The notes beneath the pieces are model-generated. The model was not told the origin of the DNA. It did no database searches and saw only the letters and a list, made by a program, of their open reading frames with translations. The position numbers and the translations under genes were made by a program. Shown here piece after piece: positions 32,446 to 42,031 of a stretch of DNA of 64,000 nt. Numbering within the stretch: position 1 is the stretch's first letter; every line of letters starts with the position of its first letter. The stretch comes from Oscarella lobularis (taxonomy: Eukaryota > Porifera > Homoscleromorpha > Homosclerophorida > Oscarellidae): the NCBI RefSeq assembly GCF_947507565.1, contig NC_089180.1:2604001-2668000 (forward strand), written 5' to 3'.

Positions 32446-34012
32446 CGACGACGACGACGACGACGGCGATGACGCGGATAATGCGGTAAGTCAACTTTTG
32501 ACCGTTCTACTGTACATGACGTCTTACACTGTGCAGAAGAAAGTAGACAACCGGAAGCTAGATGAAGAAGACAGCAGAGTTGCTCACGCCAACAACGACG
32601 AAATGGCCTCACAGTCATCTTTGAAGACTGATAGCAAGAACGTTTTTCAGGTCGAGGTTCATGACTCAAAGGACAAGTTATTGAACAGTTTTCTTCTATT
32701 GGTGAGAAAATGTATTTGGAGATACTTAGGTAAATATGGTCCTCTTAGGCAAAGAAAAATCGGAAACCACCTATTGAACCGGATTGGTCGGAATTCCTCT
32801 CTATTCCTAGTATCTCTTTGCCCCATGGCGATCGATCGGAGCACGTGGTAAATGAACACTAAAAGCTAGTGTGCAATAAAAAAAATATGTCTTTATTCAT
32901 GTTAGGTTGATTTTCAAGATGAGGAAGTGTTAAAATACGGAGACAGAGATGGCGGTCCTTTCAGCAGCACTTGTTTGGACGCAGCAGGATACTTGGTCAC
33001 GTCTGAACCTAAAGTGTCACATATCAAAGTCAACCGGAAGTTGGAAGAAGACCGTGAACGACATGCGGCACGGCTTTCTCGGGTCAAGGAAAAGCCAACG
33101 GCATCCCAGCAGCCACATAAGACAAAAATGACCACGTGCAATTGCACAAATCGGTGTACAAGAAAGAACTCTTGTCCGTGTCGCATTGCCAACGTCCTAT
33201 GCAACGAATTGTGTCACCCCACTCGCGGCTGCGCCAATGCCAAGGAAAACAGTTACGAAACAAAAATTGAAATCACTGAAGAAAACAAGTTAAGCCAGAA
33301 AAAGGTGCTTCTTCCCTGTGACAAAGAGGACGTTCTAACGGGCAAGTGGCTAAACGACAGGGTAATCCACAGTGCCCAGACGTTGCTAGCAAAGCAGTTT
33401 CCGTTCATCCAGGGCTTGCAAGATCCGTTGAAGAAAGATCTTGGCGGCTTTGATATGATGAGCCAGCAGTTTGTTCAGGTCATGCACGTGATGGGAAATC
33501 ACTGGATCACTGTCTCGAATCTGGCTTCTACAATGGCAAACGAAGTGTGCATTTACGATAGCCTTTACAGCAGCCCTTCAAAGGAGTGCCGACACCACGT
33601 CGCGTCTATGCTTCCACTAAAAAATTTTGATTACGTGACGATAAAAATGATGCCGGTGATGCGTCAAAGGGGCGGCGACGACTGCGGTCTTTTTGCGATT
33701 GCCTTTGCGACGGATTTGTGCAATGGAAACGACCCAGCAGAAATAGACTATCAACAGAGTGACATGAGAAAACACCTCGTGCAGTGCCTGAAGAATGGCA
33801 CCATTCTTCCATTTTCAAGGAAAGAAAATTCAAATCGTAGGCTGGCCGGATAAGGGAAGTAAATGTCAGCTTGCATTGCGTTTGCCACCTGCCAAATGAT
33901 GGTCGCCTCATGGTTTGTTGTGATAACTGTTTACGCTGGTTTCACGCAAGATGCGTAAGGATGAATGCTGCAACGGCCAAAAGGAAGAAAAGTTGGCGCT
34001 GCTCGGAGTGCC
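30810..34012 (+). CDS. Ginger-like transposon gene: integrase, CXC, Ulp1 protease, PHD finger
   Basis: From ATG 30810 (MNSDEEAEELGAF) a series of exons can be followed, separated by short GT-AG introns (for example 31207-31257, about 31283-31330, 32486-32536). Domains in order: HHCC zinc-binding (SCHVDPTSGHLGVHKT, KCETCQK), integrase core with GIDFIGPLQP (first Asp), TSDNGTESK (second Asp) and NGLVERYNQTL (Glu), a basic tail, and a poly-Asp tract (32395-32476). A CXC-type Cys-rich segment (CNCTNRCTRKNSCPC, about 33137) follows, then a Ulp1/C48 cysteine protease with NHW His, YDSLY Asp, Gln and GGDDCG Cys. It closes with a PHD finger (CVCHLPNDGRLMVCCDNC to CSEC, about 33868-34010) in a shifted frame. 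Integrase plus protease plus PHD is the layout of Ginger1 transposons. The first splice junction (about 30997) and the frame entering the PHD do not fit perfectly. Confidence 0.82.
32395..32476 (+). repeat. (GAC)n microsatellite coding poly-Asp
   Basis: Some 27 triplets of GAC/GAT with few interruptions lie inside the Ginger-like frame just before an intron. Antisense ORFs of Val or Arg repeats here are shadows. Confidence 0.95.
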
Positions 34013-34019
34013 ATAAGTG

Positions 34020-34248
34020 ACATGGGTTTTTTGGCGGGTTTTTCCCCTGCTCACGTTCTCTCTTTTGTTGATTCCCGCTGGTACACTACTGTTCATGTTA
34101 TAATTTGTGCACAAATGGTTATTATGCCTACTGATAAAAAATGTCTAGAGCGCGCTAAGCACACGCTATTCCTCCTCGAAAAGGTAGAAGACATCATTGT
34201 TCGCAAACTGAAAGGACAGCAAACGCATGTAGGCAAGGTAATCCGTAA
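34020..34248. other. Right end of the composite insertion
   Basis: A plus frame (KCLERAKHTLFLLEKVEDI) is open up to the junction but unassigned. No terminal repeat identified. Confidence 0.3.
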
Positions 34249-36210
34249 GTCGAGCGTGAAAGACTGGCGCTGGTTTGGGCCGTGAAACACTTCCGTGTCT
34301 ATTTGTGGTCGCGACAATTCACTTTGGTAACCGACCACTGTCCCTTGAAATGGCTGAAGACTTTGAGAGATCCTACGGGGCGAATTGGACGTTGGCTTTT
34401 GCTGTTGGAAGAATACCCCTATACGATTGAACACCGGCCGGGACGAAAGAACGGCAACGCGGATGGTCTTTCCCGCGCTCCATTTGATGGCGATCCGTCA
34501 CAACCGGCGGCAGATGATGGTTCTTCTCGTGCCGATGCTATTTTAGACATGATGGTCGCACCTAGAGGGGAAGAAAAAGGAAGTGAGAGCAGCAATAACG
34601 GAAGTAGAATTGCGGAGAACGTAAGCGCTGTCGGAGTCACGCCGACGTGGAATTTGGAAGAACTGGCGCAGAAGCAGAGAGAAGATGAAGTAACGGGCGA
34701 AGTGTTACGAAATTTCCCGGGAGAAAGGCCGCCTTGCGCAGGAAAATGGGCAAGAGATGAAAAATTGAGTCAGTGTCGTTTGGCTTGGAATTCGTTCGTC
34801 ATCGAGAACGACGTACTATACAGGCAAATTCAGTTGAGAATTGGCTTGAAAGTGGAGACGAAGAAGGTACCCGTTGTGCCGGCCAAACTGGTTAACGACG
34901 TGCTTAGGCAGTTACACGACTTGCACGGTCATATGGGAACGACGCGAACGCGCGATCTGGTGAAGGAACGATTCTGGTGGCCGGAATGTTCGTCTGAAAT
35001 CGTCGAATACGTGCAGAAATGTCCGACCTGTGAGAAAAGAAGAGAGCCGATAGGAAACGTTCGTGCAAGAATGGAATCAATACCGGTTGGTCGACCGCTG
35101 GAGATGTGGGGTATGGATTACGTCAGAAAATTGACGGAAACTGGCAATGGAAACAAATATCTTCTCGTGATAACCGATTACTTTACGAAATGGGCCGAAG
35201 CATTCGCAGTTCCTGATCAGACCGCCGCGACGACAGCTCGAGTCCTGTTCGACAACGTGTTCACGCGCTTTGGACCCCCGTCAGTGTTGCATTCGGACCA
35301 AGGGTCGAATTTCGCATCAAAGGTGATGAAAAGCTTGTATACGTTGATGGGAATTGAGAAAACGAGGACGACGCCCTATCACCCCCAGTGCGATGGTTTG
35401 GTCGAACGACTAAACAAGACGCTGATCGATATGCTCTCCAAAGTTATCGATGAGAACCACAAAGATTGGGACGCGAAGCTGCCAGCTGTCTTGTGGGCTT
35501 ACCGAACCACCAGACACTCAACGACAGGTGAAAAGCCGTTGTACAGGAGAGAACCGCGTTTACCTGCGTCGGTGATATACGAAACTGATTGGGAAAGTGC
35601 TACTACGACGATGGACTACGGGGAAGGGTTGAAACGTCAGCTTGCGTCACTTGAAGACGTCGCGGAGCTGAGGATCGCCAAAGCACAGGAGGATCAAAAG
35701 AAGGCATACGATGCGAGAATTTCGAAAACCCCGGATTACAACGAAGGTGAATTAGTTTGGGTACGAAGCACGAAGATTCGCAAAGGCACGAGCAAGAAGC
35801 TTGCATTGAAATATGAGGGTCCGTACGAGATCGTCGAGAAGATGAACGAGATGAATGTTAAAGTCAAGAAAGTCGGAGGAGGTCCTCTGAAGAGAATACA
35901 CGTGAATCGAATTAAGAAGTGTTATTTTTGGCCGACGCCAACCGAATCCCAGAGGTCCAAACAGGAATCTGCGATTCGTAGTCGTGAGGCGAATGTGAGC
36001 GAAGCGAGTTCGCTGTTGAGAAGCGCGGTACCCGAGGATGAATTTACCCCGGTGTATCCGCTGATTGGAGAAGATGGTGAGGAAGGAGATGTGAGAAACC
36101 CCAGAGAAGCCGTTCGTAATGAAGAAGACGAAGGTGAAGTTGATGGGGTTGAAGAGCGAGGTGAAGGTGAGTTGGCCGTGGGAGGTGCCGAAGTAGAGCC
36201 GCGGAAATAG
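34249..36210 (+). pseudogene. Gypsy RNase H end and integrase (3' half of split polyprotein)
   Basis: Coding resumes in RNase H with VERERLALVWAVKHF (catalytic Glu region) and LVTDHCPLKW (Asp). The zinc-binding HHCC module follows (LHDLHGHMGTTRTRDL, CPTCEKRRE, about 34915-35045), then the integrase core with WGMDYVRKL, LHSDQGSNFAS and CDGLVERLNKTL as the D, D, E positions. A GPY/F-type C-terminal module (KYEGPYEIVEKMNEMNVKVK, KRIHVNRIKKCY) and an acidic Glu/Gly-rich tail end at the stop at 36210. No stop interrupts this half: 642 codons from the GTG at 34282. It belongs to the same polyprotein as 10852-13837 and is now separated by the 20.4-kb insertion. Confidence 0.93.
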
Positions 36211-36458
36211 GGCTAGCCGTAGGGCGCCCTAAGAGGGTCAAACGAGCACCCGTCCGCTATGGCTTCGAGGAAGAGGTTGATGTGGATGGAGTCGTTGAGG
36301 ATGCCAGTGATGATGAGTGGGACTTGTGAGTTTCTGTTAGAGTTTTGAGTTGTGAGTTGTATGAGGTGCAGAGTTGTGTAGTCAGGCCTGAAAGTAGTTT
36401 GTTTTTCTGTTCTGTTCTCTTTTGATTGTTGTGTGTTAGTGTGTAGCTAGGAACTTGC
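36211..36458. other. 3' non-coding region of the gypsy element
   Basis: GT-rich sequence between the integrase stop and the polypurine tract; no ORF of note. Confidence 0.6.
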
Positions 36459-36468
36459 AGGGGAGGAG
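36459..36468 (+). promoter_or_regulatory. Polypurine tract of the split gypsy element
   Basis: AGGGGAGGAG lies immediately before the TG of the 3' LTR, the expected position of the plus-strand primer. Confidence 0.85.
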
Positions 36469-36537
36469 TGTGGGAAATTGTCGTCCGGGACTGCAGCCCG
36501 TGACGATAATGGCCCCTCCCTTGAAAGTTATCTATAC

Positions 36538-37153
36538 TACTAAGAGCACAAGTGCAAATTTCTAAACGCTACTTCGACCGCACGAAGCGCTTTTGCACCG
36601 CGTCGCCGCACGAGCACAATTTTCGAGGTCCGGCGGAGTGGTAACGCCGGTCGCTTTGTCGCGGCGCCCCGATCGGGGGATCGCGGTTGTCGCGGAGTGC
36701 GGATCGGGGAGTTGCTGGTGCGGCTCCTGCGCGCCTTTTTTTGGGTCGAACTCGCGTTCGCTTTTCGCGTGTGCGTTTGGCGCGTAGACCGCTCGCTTTC
36801 GCTCGCGATAGTCGTTTGCGCGAGATTCGCGAGCGATCTGTGGCGTACTAAGAGCACAAGTGCAAATTTCTAAACGCTACTTCGACCGCACGAAGCGCTT
36901 TTGCACCGCGTCGCCGCACGAGCACAATTTTCGAGGTCCGGCGGAGTGGTAACGCCGGTCGCTTTGTCGCGGCGCCCCGATCGGGGGATCGCGGTTGTCG
37001 CGGAGTGCGGATCGGGGAGTTGCTGGTGCGGCTCCTGCGCGCCTTTTTTTGGGTCGAACTCGCGTTCGCTTTTCGCGTGTGCGTTTGGCGCGTAGACCGC
37101 TCGCTTTCGCTCGCGATAGTCGTTTGCGCGAGATTCGCGAGCGATCTGTGGCG
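36538..37153 (+). repeat. 308-bp tandem duplication in the Helitron
   Basis: Two adjacent units (36538-36845 and 36846-37153) begin ACTAAGAGCACAAGTGC and end GATCTGTGGCGT. I saw no difference between them; the 64-codon ORFs at 36593 and 36901 are identical. The duplication is recent relative to the LTR divergence. Confidence 0.9.
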
Positions 37154-37427
37154 TAATTAGATTTCGCTCGCAGAGGGTGTAGCCGGTTTACGCCCTCTTT
37201 TGCTTTCGCCTTTCCGCGCAACTGACCGTCGATTAGACAGTTACCATTTGCGAAGATGTATTTTCTCATTCGGTTTTTCGCGCAAAGGACGCTGTCGAGG
37301 ACGTTTTCACGCCGTTTTGCGCGTTTTGCGGTTCGAGGGCCGCAGGGGCAACTTCCGGGACGCGTCATCGGGGAAGACCATTGGTCAAATGACGATCACA
37401 TGATTGCTGCCGAAGGATATCCGCTAA

Positions 37428-37857
37428 TTTATGAATCCGACTGCCTCGGGCGAGTCTACACCGTTCATCCGAACGACACCGAATGCTACCACTTACGCCT
37501 TCTTCTCCACACTGTCCGAGGTCCGACCAGCTTCGAAGCATTGCGCACCTTCAATGAATCGCCCTTGGCCAGCACCAAGGACAACACGTCTTCATTTTTC
37601 GCATACCTCTCATTCCCACTGACACCACAATACCCTTTAGACGACTGCAATTTCCTATTAGACTATCCTTTGCCATGACAATCAACAAAGCTCAAGGTCA
37701 AACTTTAGACATCGTAGGACTATCACTCCTAACTCACTGCTTTTCCCACGGACAATTCTATGTCGCCTGTTCCCGTGTCCATTCTCCTCACAATCTTTAC
37801 GTCCTAACTCACGACAACAAAACAAAGAATATTGTATACCACGAAATCTTTCACTGA
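37428..37857 (+). pseudogene. Helitron helicase remnant with central deletion
   Basis: The frame begins with LGRVYTVHPNDTECYHLRLL and GPTSFEALRTF, the same stretch that starts the helicase part of the remnant at 6485-7310. Near 37555 it jumps directly to the extreme C-terminus: FPIRLSFAMTINKAQGQT, then FSHGQFYVACSRVHSPHNLY, the last Pif1 helicase motifs, with a normal stop at 37855-37857. The ATPase Walker motifs and most of the helicase are deleted, as is Rep. Transposition would depend on a full-length relative. The reading frame also changes near the deletion joint. Confidence 0.9.
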
Positions 37858-37902
37858 ATTCCTCCGACCTCTGTCACATTACAACTTATACGTCACCAGA
37901 AA

Positions 37903-37933
37903 TACCCGGCGTAGCCGGGTATTAGACAGCTAG
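37903..37933 (+). other. Helitron 3' terminal hairpin and CTAG
   Basis: TACCCGGC, loop GTA, GCCGGGTA form a perfect stem of 8 bp, followed after 8 nt by CTAG. It is almost identical to 53091-53121. Confidence 0.95.
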
Positions 37934-38087
37934 TAATAGTCTGTACCCGTGTGATCAGTTAGTTCAGTGAGTTCAGTTAGTGTTGTCCGGTGTAGTGTAG
38001 CGTCGAGTGAGTGTGTGCGACCGACTAAGAATAAAACGACTGAGCGCTCATCCGAATCGCCAGCCCAGCAAGATTTCGCGACAATTA

Positions 38088-38484
38088 GCACGCTCCTTTT
38101 TGTGTAGCGCTTGTCTTATTTCGTATCGTTCGATCGAATGGCTTCGATTATCTTCTCTAGATTGCTCATATTTGAACGTTGCGATCGTATTCGGGGTCGG
38201 CGAATGTTTGGTGTACGTGATTGATCGATGCATGGATTTTTGCTATTTAATTAACTAGGGAACATACGGGCCCTGCCTTTCATCCCTTGCTTCAGTAGAT
38301 CGCTCACGTGATCGGAGAGTTGCCTATTCCCCTCTTATTAATTCTATGCCTAGAGTGTCTCTCCAAATTCCGAAGCACCGGACAGCGAAGAAAGGCCCAC
38401 TCGTTCGTGCGGCGCGCGTGTGAGGAGTGAGCACATACAGGGTACATCCGTAACACACCTCGCATCGGCAGGGCGGACAAACCC
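38088..38484. other. Flank after the gypsy element
   Basis: No recognised gene. CCGTAACACACCTCGC near 38449 is shared with 29234-29249. Confidence 0.4.
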
Positions 38485-39110
38485 ATGCGCATGCTCGCGG
38501 CTAGTGAGGTAACAATAGTCAATCAGTACGCTTCACACTTCGCCGAGACGTCGTCTCCTGACCTCGACATTGGGGGCGATGTTGCTGCTGATGGAATGAC
38601 TCCGTCCGCGCTTGGTGCAGCAGTCGAAAAGAAGGTCCGTCATAAATCTCTCGTGCGGGCCATCTTCTCACTAGTAAGGGACTGGCCCCGCCTTATGACG
38701 ACACTTTCCACAAACTTGAGCAAAAACATCCGTCCGCTCCACGTCCGACATTACCCCACATTCCTGATGATGTCGCTCCGATTCAAGCGTCATTTAACAC
38801 GCTTCGTCAAGTGCTTCGCGACAGTCCTCGTGGATGAGGGGGAGGATGTGTGGGTTGGCGTTTCGAACACCTCCGGTTGCAACTCGGCAATCACGAGCCT
38901 GCCGGAGTGCAAATATCACTTCCTAATTAGCGAAAGGCTCAGCCAAGACGTGCTAGAGAACTACTTCGGAACGGTGCGAATGAAATGAGGAAGAAACACG
39001 AATCCTTCAGGCAAACAAATGATAGACCTCGCAGCATCCGTTCGATGCCAGGGATCGTTTGCCCTTGGCTATAGGGAGATAACGCCAATCCGCGAAAAAG
39101 GTGTCTGTTT
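38485..39110 (+). pseudogene. P-like transposase, C-terminal fragment
   Basis: The ORF from 38485 ends with FLISERLSQDVLENYFGTVR, followed after a stop by GRNTNPSGKQMIDLAAS and VRCQGSFAL. This SQDxLENxF block and the Asn/Pro-rich string after it match the C-terminus of P-like transposases, including FSQDSLENFF at about 28000. The first 100 codons (ATG 38485 to about 38800) are not recognisable. No catalytic part is attached: the piece is an isolated 3' end, in the opposite direction to the neighbouring P-like fragments at 39192-40947. Confidence 0.6.
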
Positions 39111-39191
39111 CCGGACAACATTCAAGCACAAAAAAAACAGACATACCGGTAACTCCTCTGCCTAAACTTCGAAAACAATTGACGTCGACAT

Positions 39192-39597
39192 TTACAGCGC
39201 CACCAAGTGTTCAGAAGTTTTATCATAGACGAGGTCCTCTCGGATCTTCATCTCGTCTAATGATAGAACGATTTGCCTTTTGAACTTCGTAAGTGTTTCG
39301 ATCTTTGCCTCGGTCATCAGCTGCCTGTTGGTGGCCGAGTTGAATCCAGAGAGGGACGGGAAGACGTGAATGTAGTCCCGCAGAGTACGTTCGCTTGGCA
39401 TTGTCATAAAGCCGGCAGATCGAATGGCGTGGTACGCTGCGGACGACAGCATGAGCAGGTAGAGAGCCCACTTTATCATCATCGGATGCCATCGCATCGC
39501 TTTCGCGCCTTTCGTTGTGGCTGCTTTTCGTTGCTACTCCCAAAACATAACTAGCCGCCCCTTTACGTAATCCGCAGTCTGAGAGTACACTCCGCAC
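39192..39597 (-). pseudogene. P-like transposase, start of RNase H-like domain
   Basis: The minus frame reads MRWHPMMIKWALYLLMLSS, then MPSERTLRDYIHVFPSLSGF and IVLSLDEMKIREDLVYDK, the same blocks as 26446-26760 in P-like transposase 1. The first catalytic Asp lies in SLDEMKI. Neither the upstream coiled coil nor the downstream DVPHLI block is joined to it. It is a fragment from a different copy than 39960-40947, because the DEMKxRED block occurs in both. Confidence 0.85.
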
Positions 39598-39599
39598 TC

Positions 39600-39945
39600 G
39601 AAGGGTTTTTTACTTTAGAAGGTTTACCACCCTGCGGGAGACAGGTAAAGCTAATGCCAGAGGATAGCTACTTGCCAGAACTCCATTCCATTGCAGAGAT
39701 AAAGCCGCCACCAAATTGCTTTACATTGATTGCAGAAGCGTCATACGAAGTTTTTCGAAAGACGAAATGACATCTGCTATCTTTTTGATTATTAATCAAA
39801 ACTTTTTGCGCTGTCTAAGCACAGCTGAGGATTAATGATTGCAGCTGTTGGACCGATCTCGCAACGGATGCCTCTAAAATGCGCTTCAGCAACGTCTTCG
39901 CGTCTTCGCGAAGAATTTCAAGCGCGAAACATCTCGATCAGCATT
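39600..39945 (-). repeat. Long inverted repeat, copy B (partner at 9947-10280)
   Basis: Reverse complement of 9947-10280 over about 330 bp with small indels. It lies between P-like fragments here, whereas copy A lies next to a Tc1 remnant. Confidence 0.85.
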
Positions 39946-39959
39946 GCCCGCACCTCCAG

Positions 39960-40947
39960 ATGACGTCTTTAAACTCAACACCTATTTGCACAAAATTAGG
40001 CCGAGATTGCATTTGTCCGCAGATGTATCTCACAAACGTACTTGTGCAGCAAGATCCACTCACATGCGAGAATACGACGTAAGTTCCACGTGCTCAAGTT
40101 TCGACTTTGGGAGCACGGACAGTCCGCTTCTGTAGCAATGCGGCAACGATCGTTTAAATCGCGTTTGTGCTTCCATGTCACAAATATTCGTCTTAATCAG
40201 CCAGAATGTACTTTGGGTTCCGCGAGGACTTACAATCATCGATCGACGCGAGCTGCCTGCGTACGAGTGCGACAGGCAGTTTCGAGTTGTTTTTATCAAA
40301 TGAGGGACGTCCGAGAAGAAGAATAGTGGTCTCGGCGGATGACTGTATCGATTGAGGGCCTTGTACACAACTCCCTCATTTTTCATGGGACGAATGCTGC
40401 CTTAAAAAACGACGATTGCTAGCAGCACCATTCGAAGTCACGGCGATAACGATGAAACCGCATATTTCAAGTTGTCGAATCGCCTCCCATATTATCGCGT
40501 GCAGAGCAATATAGTGAACACCTAGGAAAACAAGGAAGGTGTCGTCAGTGCAAAAGTAATTTCCATTTTACCTGCCGTTGGGAAGTGGGCGTAAGGAAAT
40601 TTAAAAGACGTCACCAGCCCACGAACTGTCAAACCGAGCACGTGCGTCGCAACTAGAATCTTTCCTTCCCGGAACCCAGCCTCGAAATTCGCCTACGTGT
40701 TGTTGAATTCGCCAAGATGGACAAGCCCAACAACTTCCCCCAAATGTTTGTCGAAGACGATATCCTCTCTAACTTTCATCTCGTCGACAAGGAGAACGAC
40801 GTGCCTCTGGGCCTCTGAGATTGATTCGAGCTCCATGTTAGCAATTTGATCGGGGCTAACGCCCCAAGTTCTTCTATGAAAGATCACTGACCTAAAGAAA
40901 TTAGTTATAATAAAGCGACAGTCAATGAAATAGAAATTCTTCTTCAC
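39960..40947 (-). pseudogene. P-like transposase 2, central part
   Basis: Read on the minus strand: RTWGVSPDQIANMELES, VVLLVDEMKVREDIVFDK (first Asp), ILVATHVLGLTVRGLVTSFK and FPYAHFPTAG, then a short intron (about 40572-40525). Next come IIWEAIRQLEICGFIVIAVT, SNGAASNRRFLRQH, a stop/frame change, and PLFFFSDVPHLIKTTRNCL. These are in the order expected for the RNase H-like domain of P/THAP9 transposases. Note TSNGAAS where the family has TCDGA or TSDGA: an Asp that may be the second catalytic residue reads Asn. The GTP-binding and C-terminal parts are missing. Confidence 0.85.
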
Positions 40948-40959
40948 CGGCGGAAAGCG

Positions 40960-41406
40960 TGCAGTTTTTCTTCGTAATCGGTGGGGACAAACTGGGAAGT
41001 GTTGGTCCCAACTTGTGTGGGTCTACGCCAACTTGTTTCTTCCAACGAGATGGCCATTGTGGACTCGCAGCAAAATGAGATAATTCCAAGCCTCCGGCAA
41101 CTTCTTTCGCAAATTCTCGAAGATCTTTGTCGGAAACGAAAAAACCTTCTGAACGCTGGTTCTCTAGGTACGAGAAAACTCTGCTATCAAGATCCTGTGA
41201 CGCTACAGCGGCCCGGGATAAATTTTCGCTTCTTTTTTGAGGTGCCGTGGTTCAACTTCATGAGATCCTCGTATTTTGAATTCCACTCACGAATTTGCTT
41301 CGGATCGACTTCGAACTCTCTTGCTGTCTTCGAAATGTTCCTCCTAATTGCCGAGCATTTGAATGCAACGTCGTAATATGCATGCCGCTTAGCTATTTGT
41401 ACGTGC
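40960..41406 (-). pseudogene. Pogo-like transposase E, DNA-binding region only
   Basis: The minus strand encodes YDVAFKCSAIRRNISKTARE followed by FEVDPKQIREWNSKYEDLM, a Psq/CENP-B-type first HTH with its basic linker (KKKRKFIPG). In another frame DLDSRVFSYLENQRSEGFFV and WPSRWKKQVGVD represent the second HTH. No DDE domain follows; P-like sequence starts at 40947. Frame change and truncation show a fossil. Upstream it has a direct repeat of GTGGGCGTTTAC around a 26-base G run. Confidence 0.65.
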
Positions 41407-41508
41407 GCGACTGATGCAATGCAGGTGCGCAACCGATGTAATGTCCCGTGTTTGGGTGGGCGTTTACACGGAGTGTAACTTACCCTGTACACTATTTTGG
41501 GCCTAAAA

Positions 41509-41534
41509 GGGGGGGGGGGGGGGGGGGGGGGGGG
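41509..41534 (+). repeat. Poly-G run, 26 bases
   Basis: An uninterrupted G homopolymer between two GGGCGTTTAC-containing segments. Length in the assembly may be unreliable. Confidence 0.9.
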
Positions 41535-41605
41535 TTGCTTGCTCGGGTGTGGGCGTTTACTCGGTAGTTCACGGTATGCGCTTATACGCATGCGGAGCAT
41601 GCGCA

Positions 41606-41683
41606 ATGGAAGACGGCGAATGTAACTTCGAATTCGCCAGCGTTATACGAGGACATCATGTTTACAAAGTTATTTGGAAAGTA
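41606..41683 (+). pseudogene. HIRAN-domain N-terminal fragment
   Basis: ATG 41606 opens [20 protein letters not shown] and KVIWK, clearly related to the start of the HIRAN frame at 58407 ([11 protein letters not shown]). After about 25 residues it joins DDE_Tnp_4 sequence. The HIRAN family binds DNA ends in other proteins, but here only its first strands remain. Confidence 0.65.
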
Positions 41684-41689
41684 GTTGTC

Positions 41690-42031
41690 TTCTTCATAAC
41701 CTACTGCCGGGAGATACGATTCTAGCAGACAGAGGCTTTGATATTCAAAATTCTGTTGGATTGCATTGTGCAATAGTAACGACTCCAGCATGGACAAGGG
41801 GAAAGAGTCAGCTCAATGAAGTCGCTAGAGCAGACTAAAAGAATAGCAAATGTACGATTTCACGTGGAACGTCTGATAGGATTACTACGGCAGACATTAC
41901 AGATATTGAGCGCGACGCAGCCGATCGATGCAATAATGTCAAAGGACCAGAGTCCAACGACTCTTGACAAGATGGTTTGCGTTTGCTGCTGTCTAATGAA
42001 CATGTGCAATTCTGTCGTCCCTTTTGACTAA
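41690..42031 (+). pseudogene. DDE_Tnp_4 (ISL2EU-like) transposase C-terminal fragment
   Basis: [20 protein letters not shown] carries the second catalytic Asp and [11 protein letters not shown] follows, then a stop and frame change, then RIANVRFHVERLIGLLRQTL with the Glu and a hydrophobic C-terminal helix (DKMVCVCCCLMNMCNSVVP). These parallel the blocks of the transposase at 14359-14989 but differ in many residues, so it is a separate family member. Everything before the second Asp is missing and replaced by the HIRAN stub. Confidence 0.8.

Larger units (their letters stand above)
13838..34248. mobile_element. About 20.4-kb composite insertion inside the gypsy RNase H region
   Basis: Gypsy coding sequence stops after LSQLNDDGDEY (13837) and resumes at the RNase H string VERERLALVWAVKHF (34249). 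Roughly 15-20 codons expected between them are absent, so the junction is not a clean duplication. The insert is itself layered: ISL2EU-like pair, pogo remnants, P-like locus, foldbacks, minisatellite and the Ginger-like gene that reaches close to the right junction. Which element inserted first cannot be decided here. Confidence 0.85.
36531..37933 (+). mobile_element. Complete internally deleted Helitron, 1403 bp
   Basis: It begins with TC (TCTATACTAC), ends with a hairpin plus CTAG, and sits between A (36530) and T (37934), the Helitron target. The 5' LTR of the same retrotransposon keeps the uninterrupted sequence AGTTATAATAG, which fixes both ends to the base. It carries a 308-bp tandem duplication and a shortened helicase remnant, so it is non-autonomous. 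Confidence 0.95.
10536..38083 (+). mobile_element. Ty3/gypsy LTR retrotransposon, split by nested insertions
   Basis: Outer structure: 5' LTR 10536-10742, primer site 10744, gag-protease-RT frame 10852-13837, RNase H end plus integrase 34249-36210, polypurine tract 36459-36468, 3' LTR 36469-38083. The two coding halves meet inside RNase H, the LTR pair is homologous, and ATTA flanks both sides, so this is a single element rather than two. Its own DNA, without the 20.4-kb insert and the 1.4-kb Helitron, is about 5.7 kb, normal for this group. Order protease-RT-RNase H-integrase puts it in Ty3/gypsy. Confidence 0.92.
36469..38083 (+). repeat. 3' LTR of the split gypsy element, interrupted by a Helitron
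   Basis: LTR pieces 36469-36530 and 37934-38083 together are 212 bp and align end to end with the 207-bp 5' LTR. Differences are an extra CCCAG near the end and a few substitutions. The LTR ends in GCGACA, followed by ATTA. Confidence 0.93.

Noticed and set aside
32243-32669. Antisense ORFs with poly-Val and poly-Arg
   Set aside because: Shadows of the (GAC)n tract in the Ginger-like gene.
36593-37095. Two identical 64-codon ORFs as a duplicated small gene
   Set aside because: They come from the 308-bp tandem duplication inside the Helitron; composition is GC-rich and no domain is seen.
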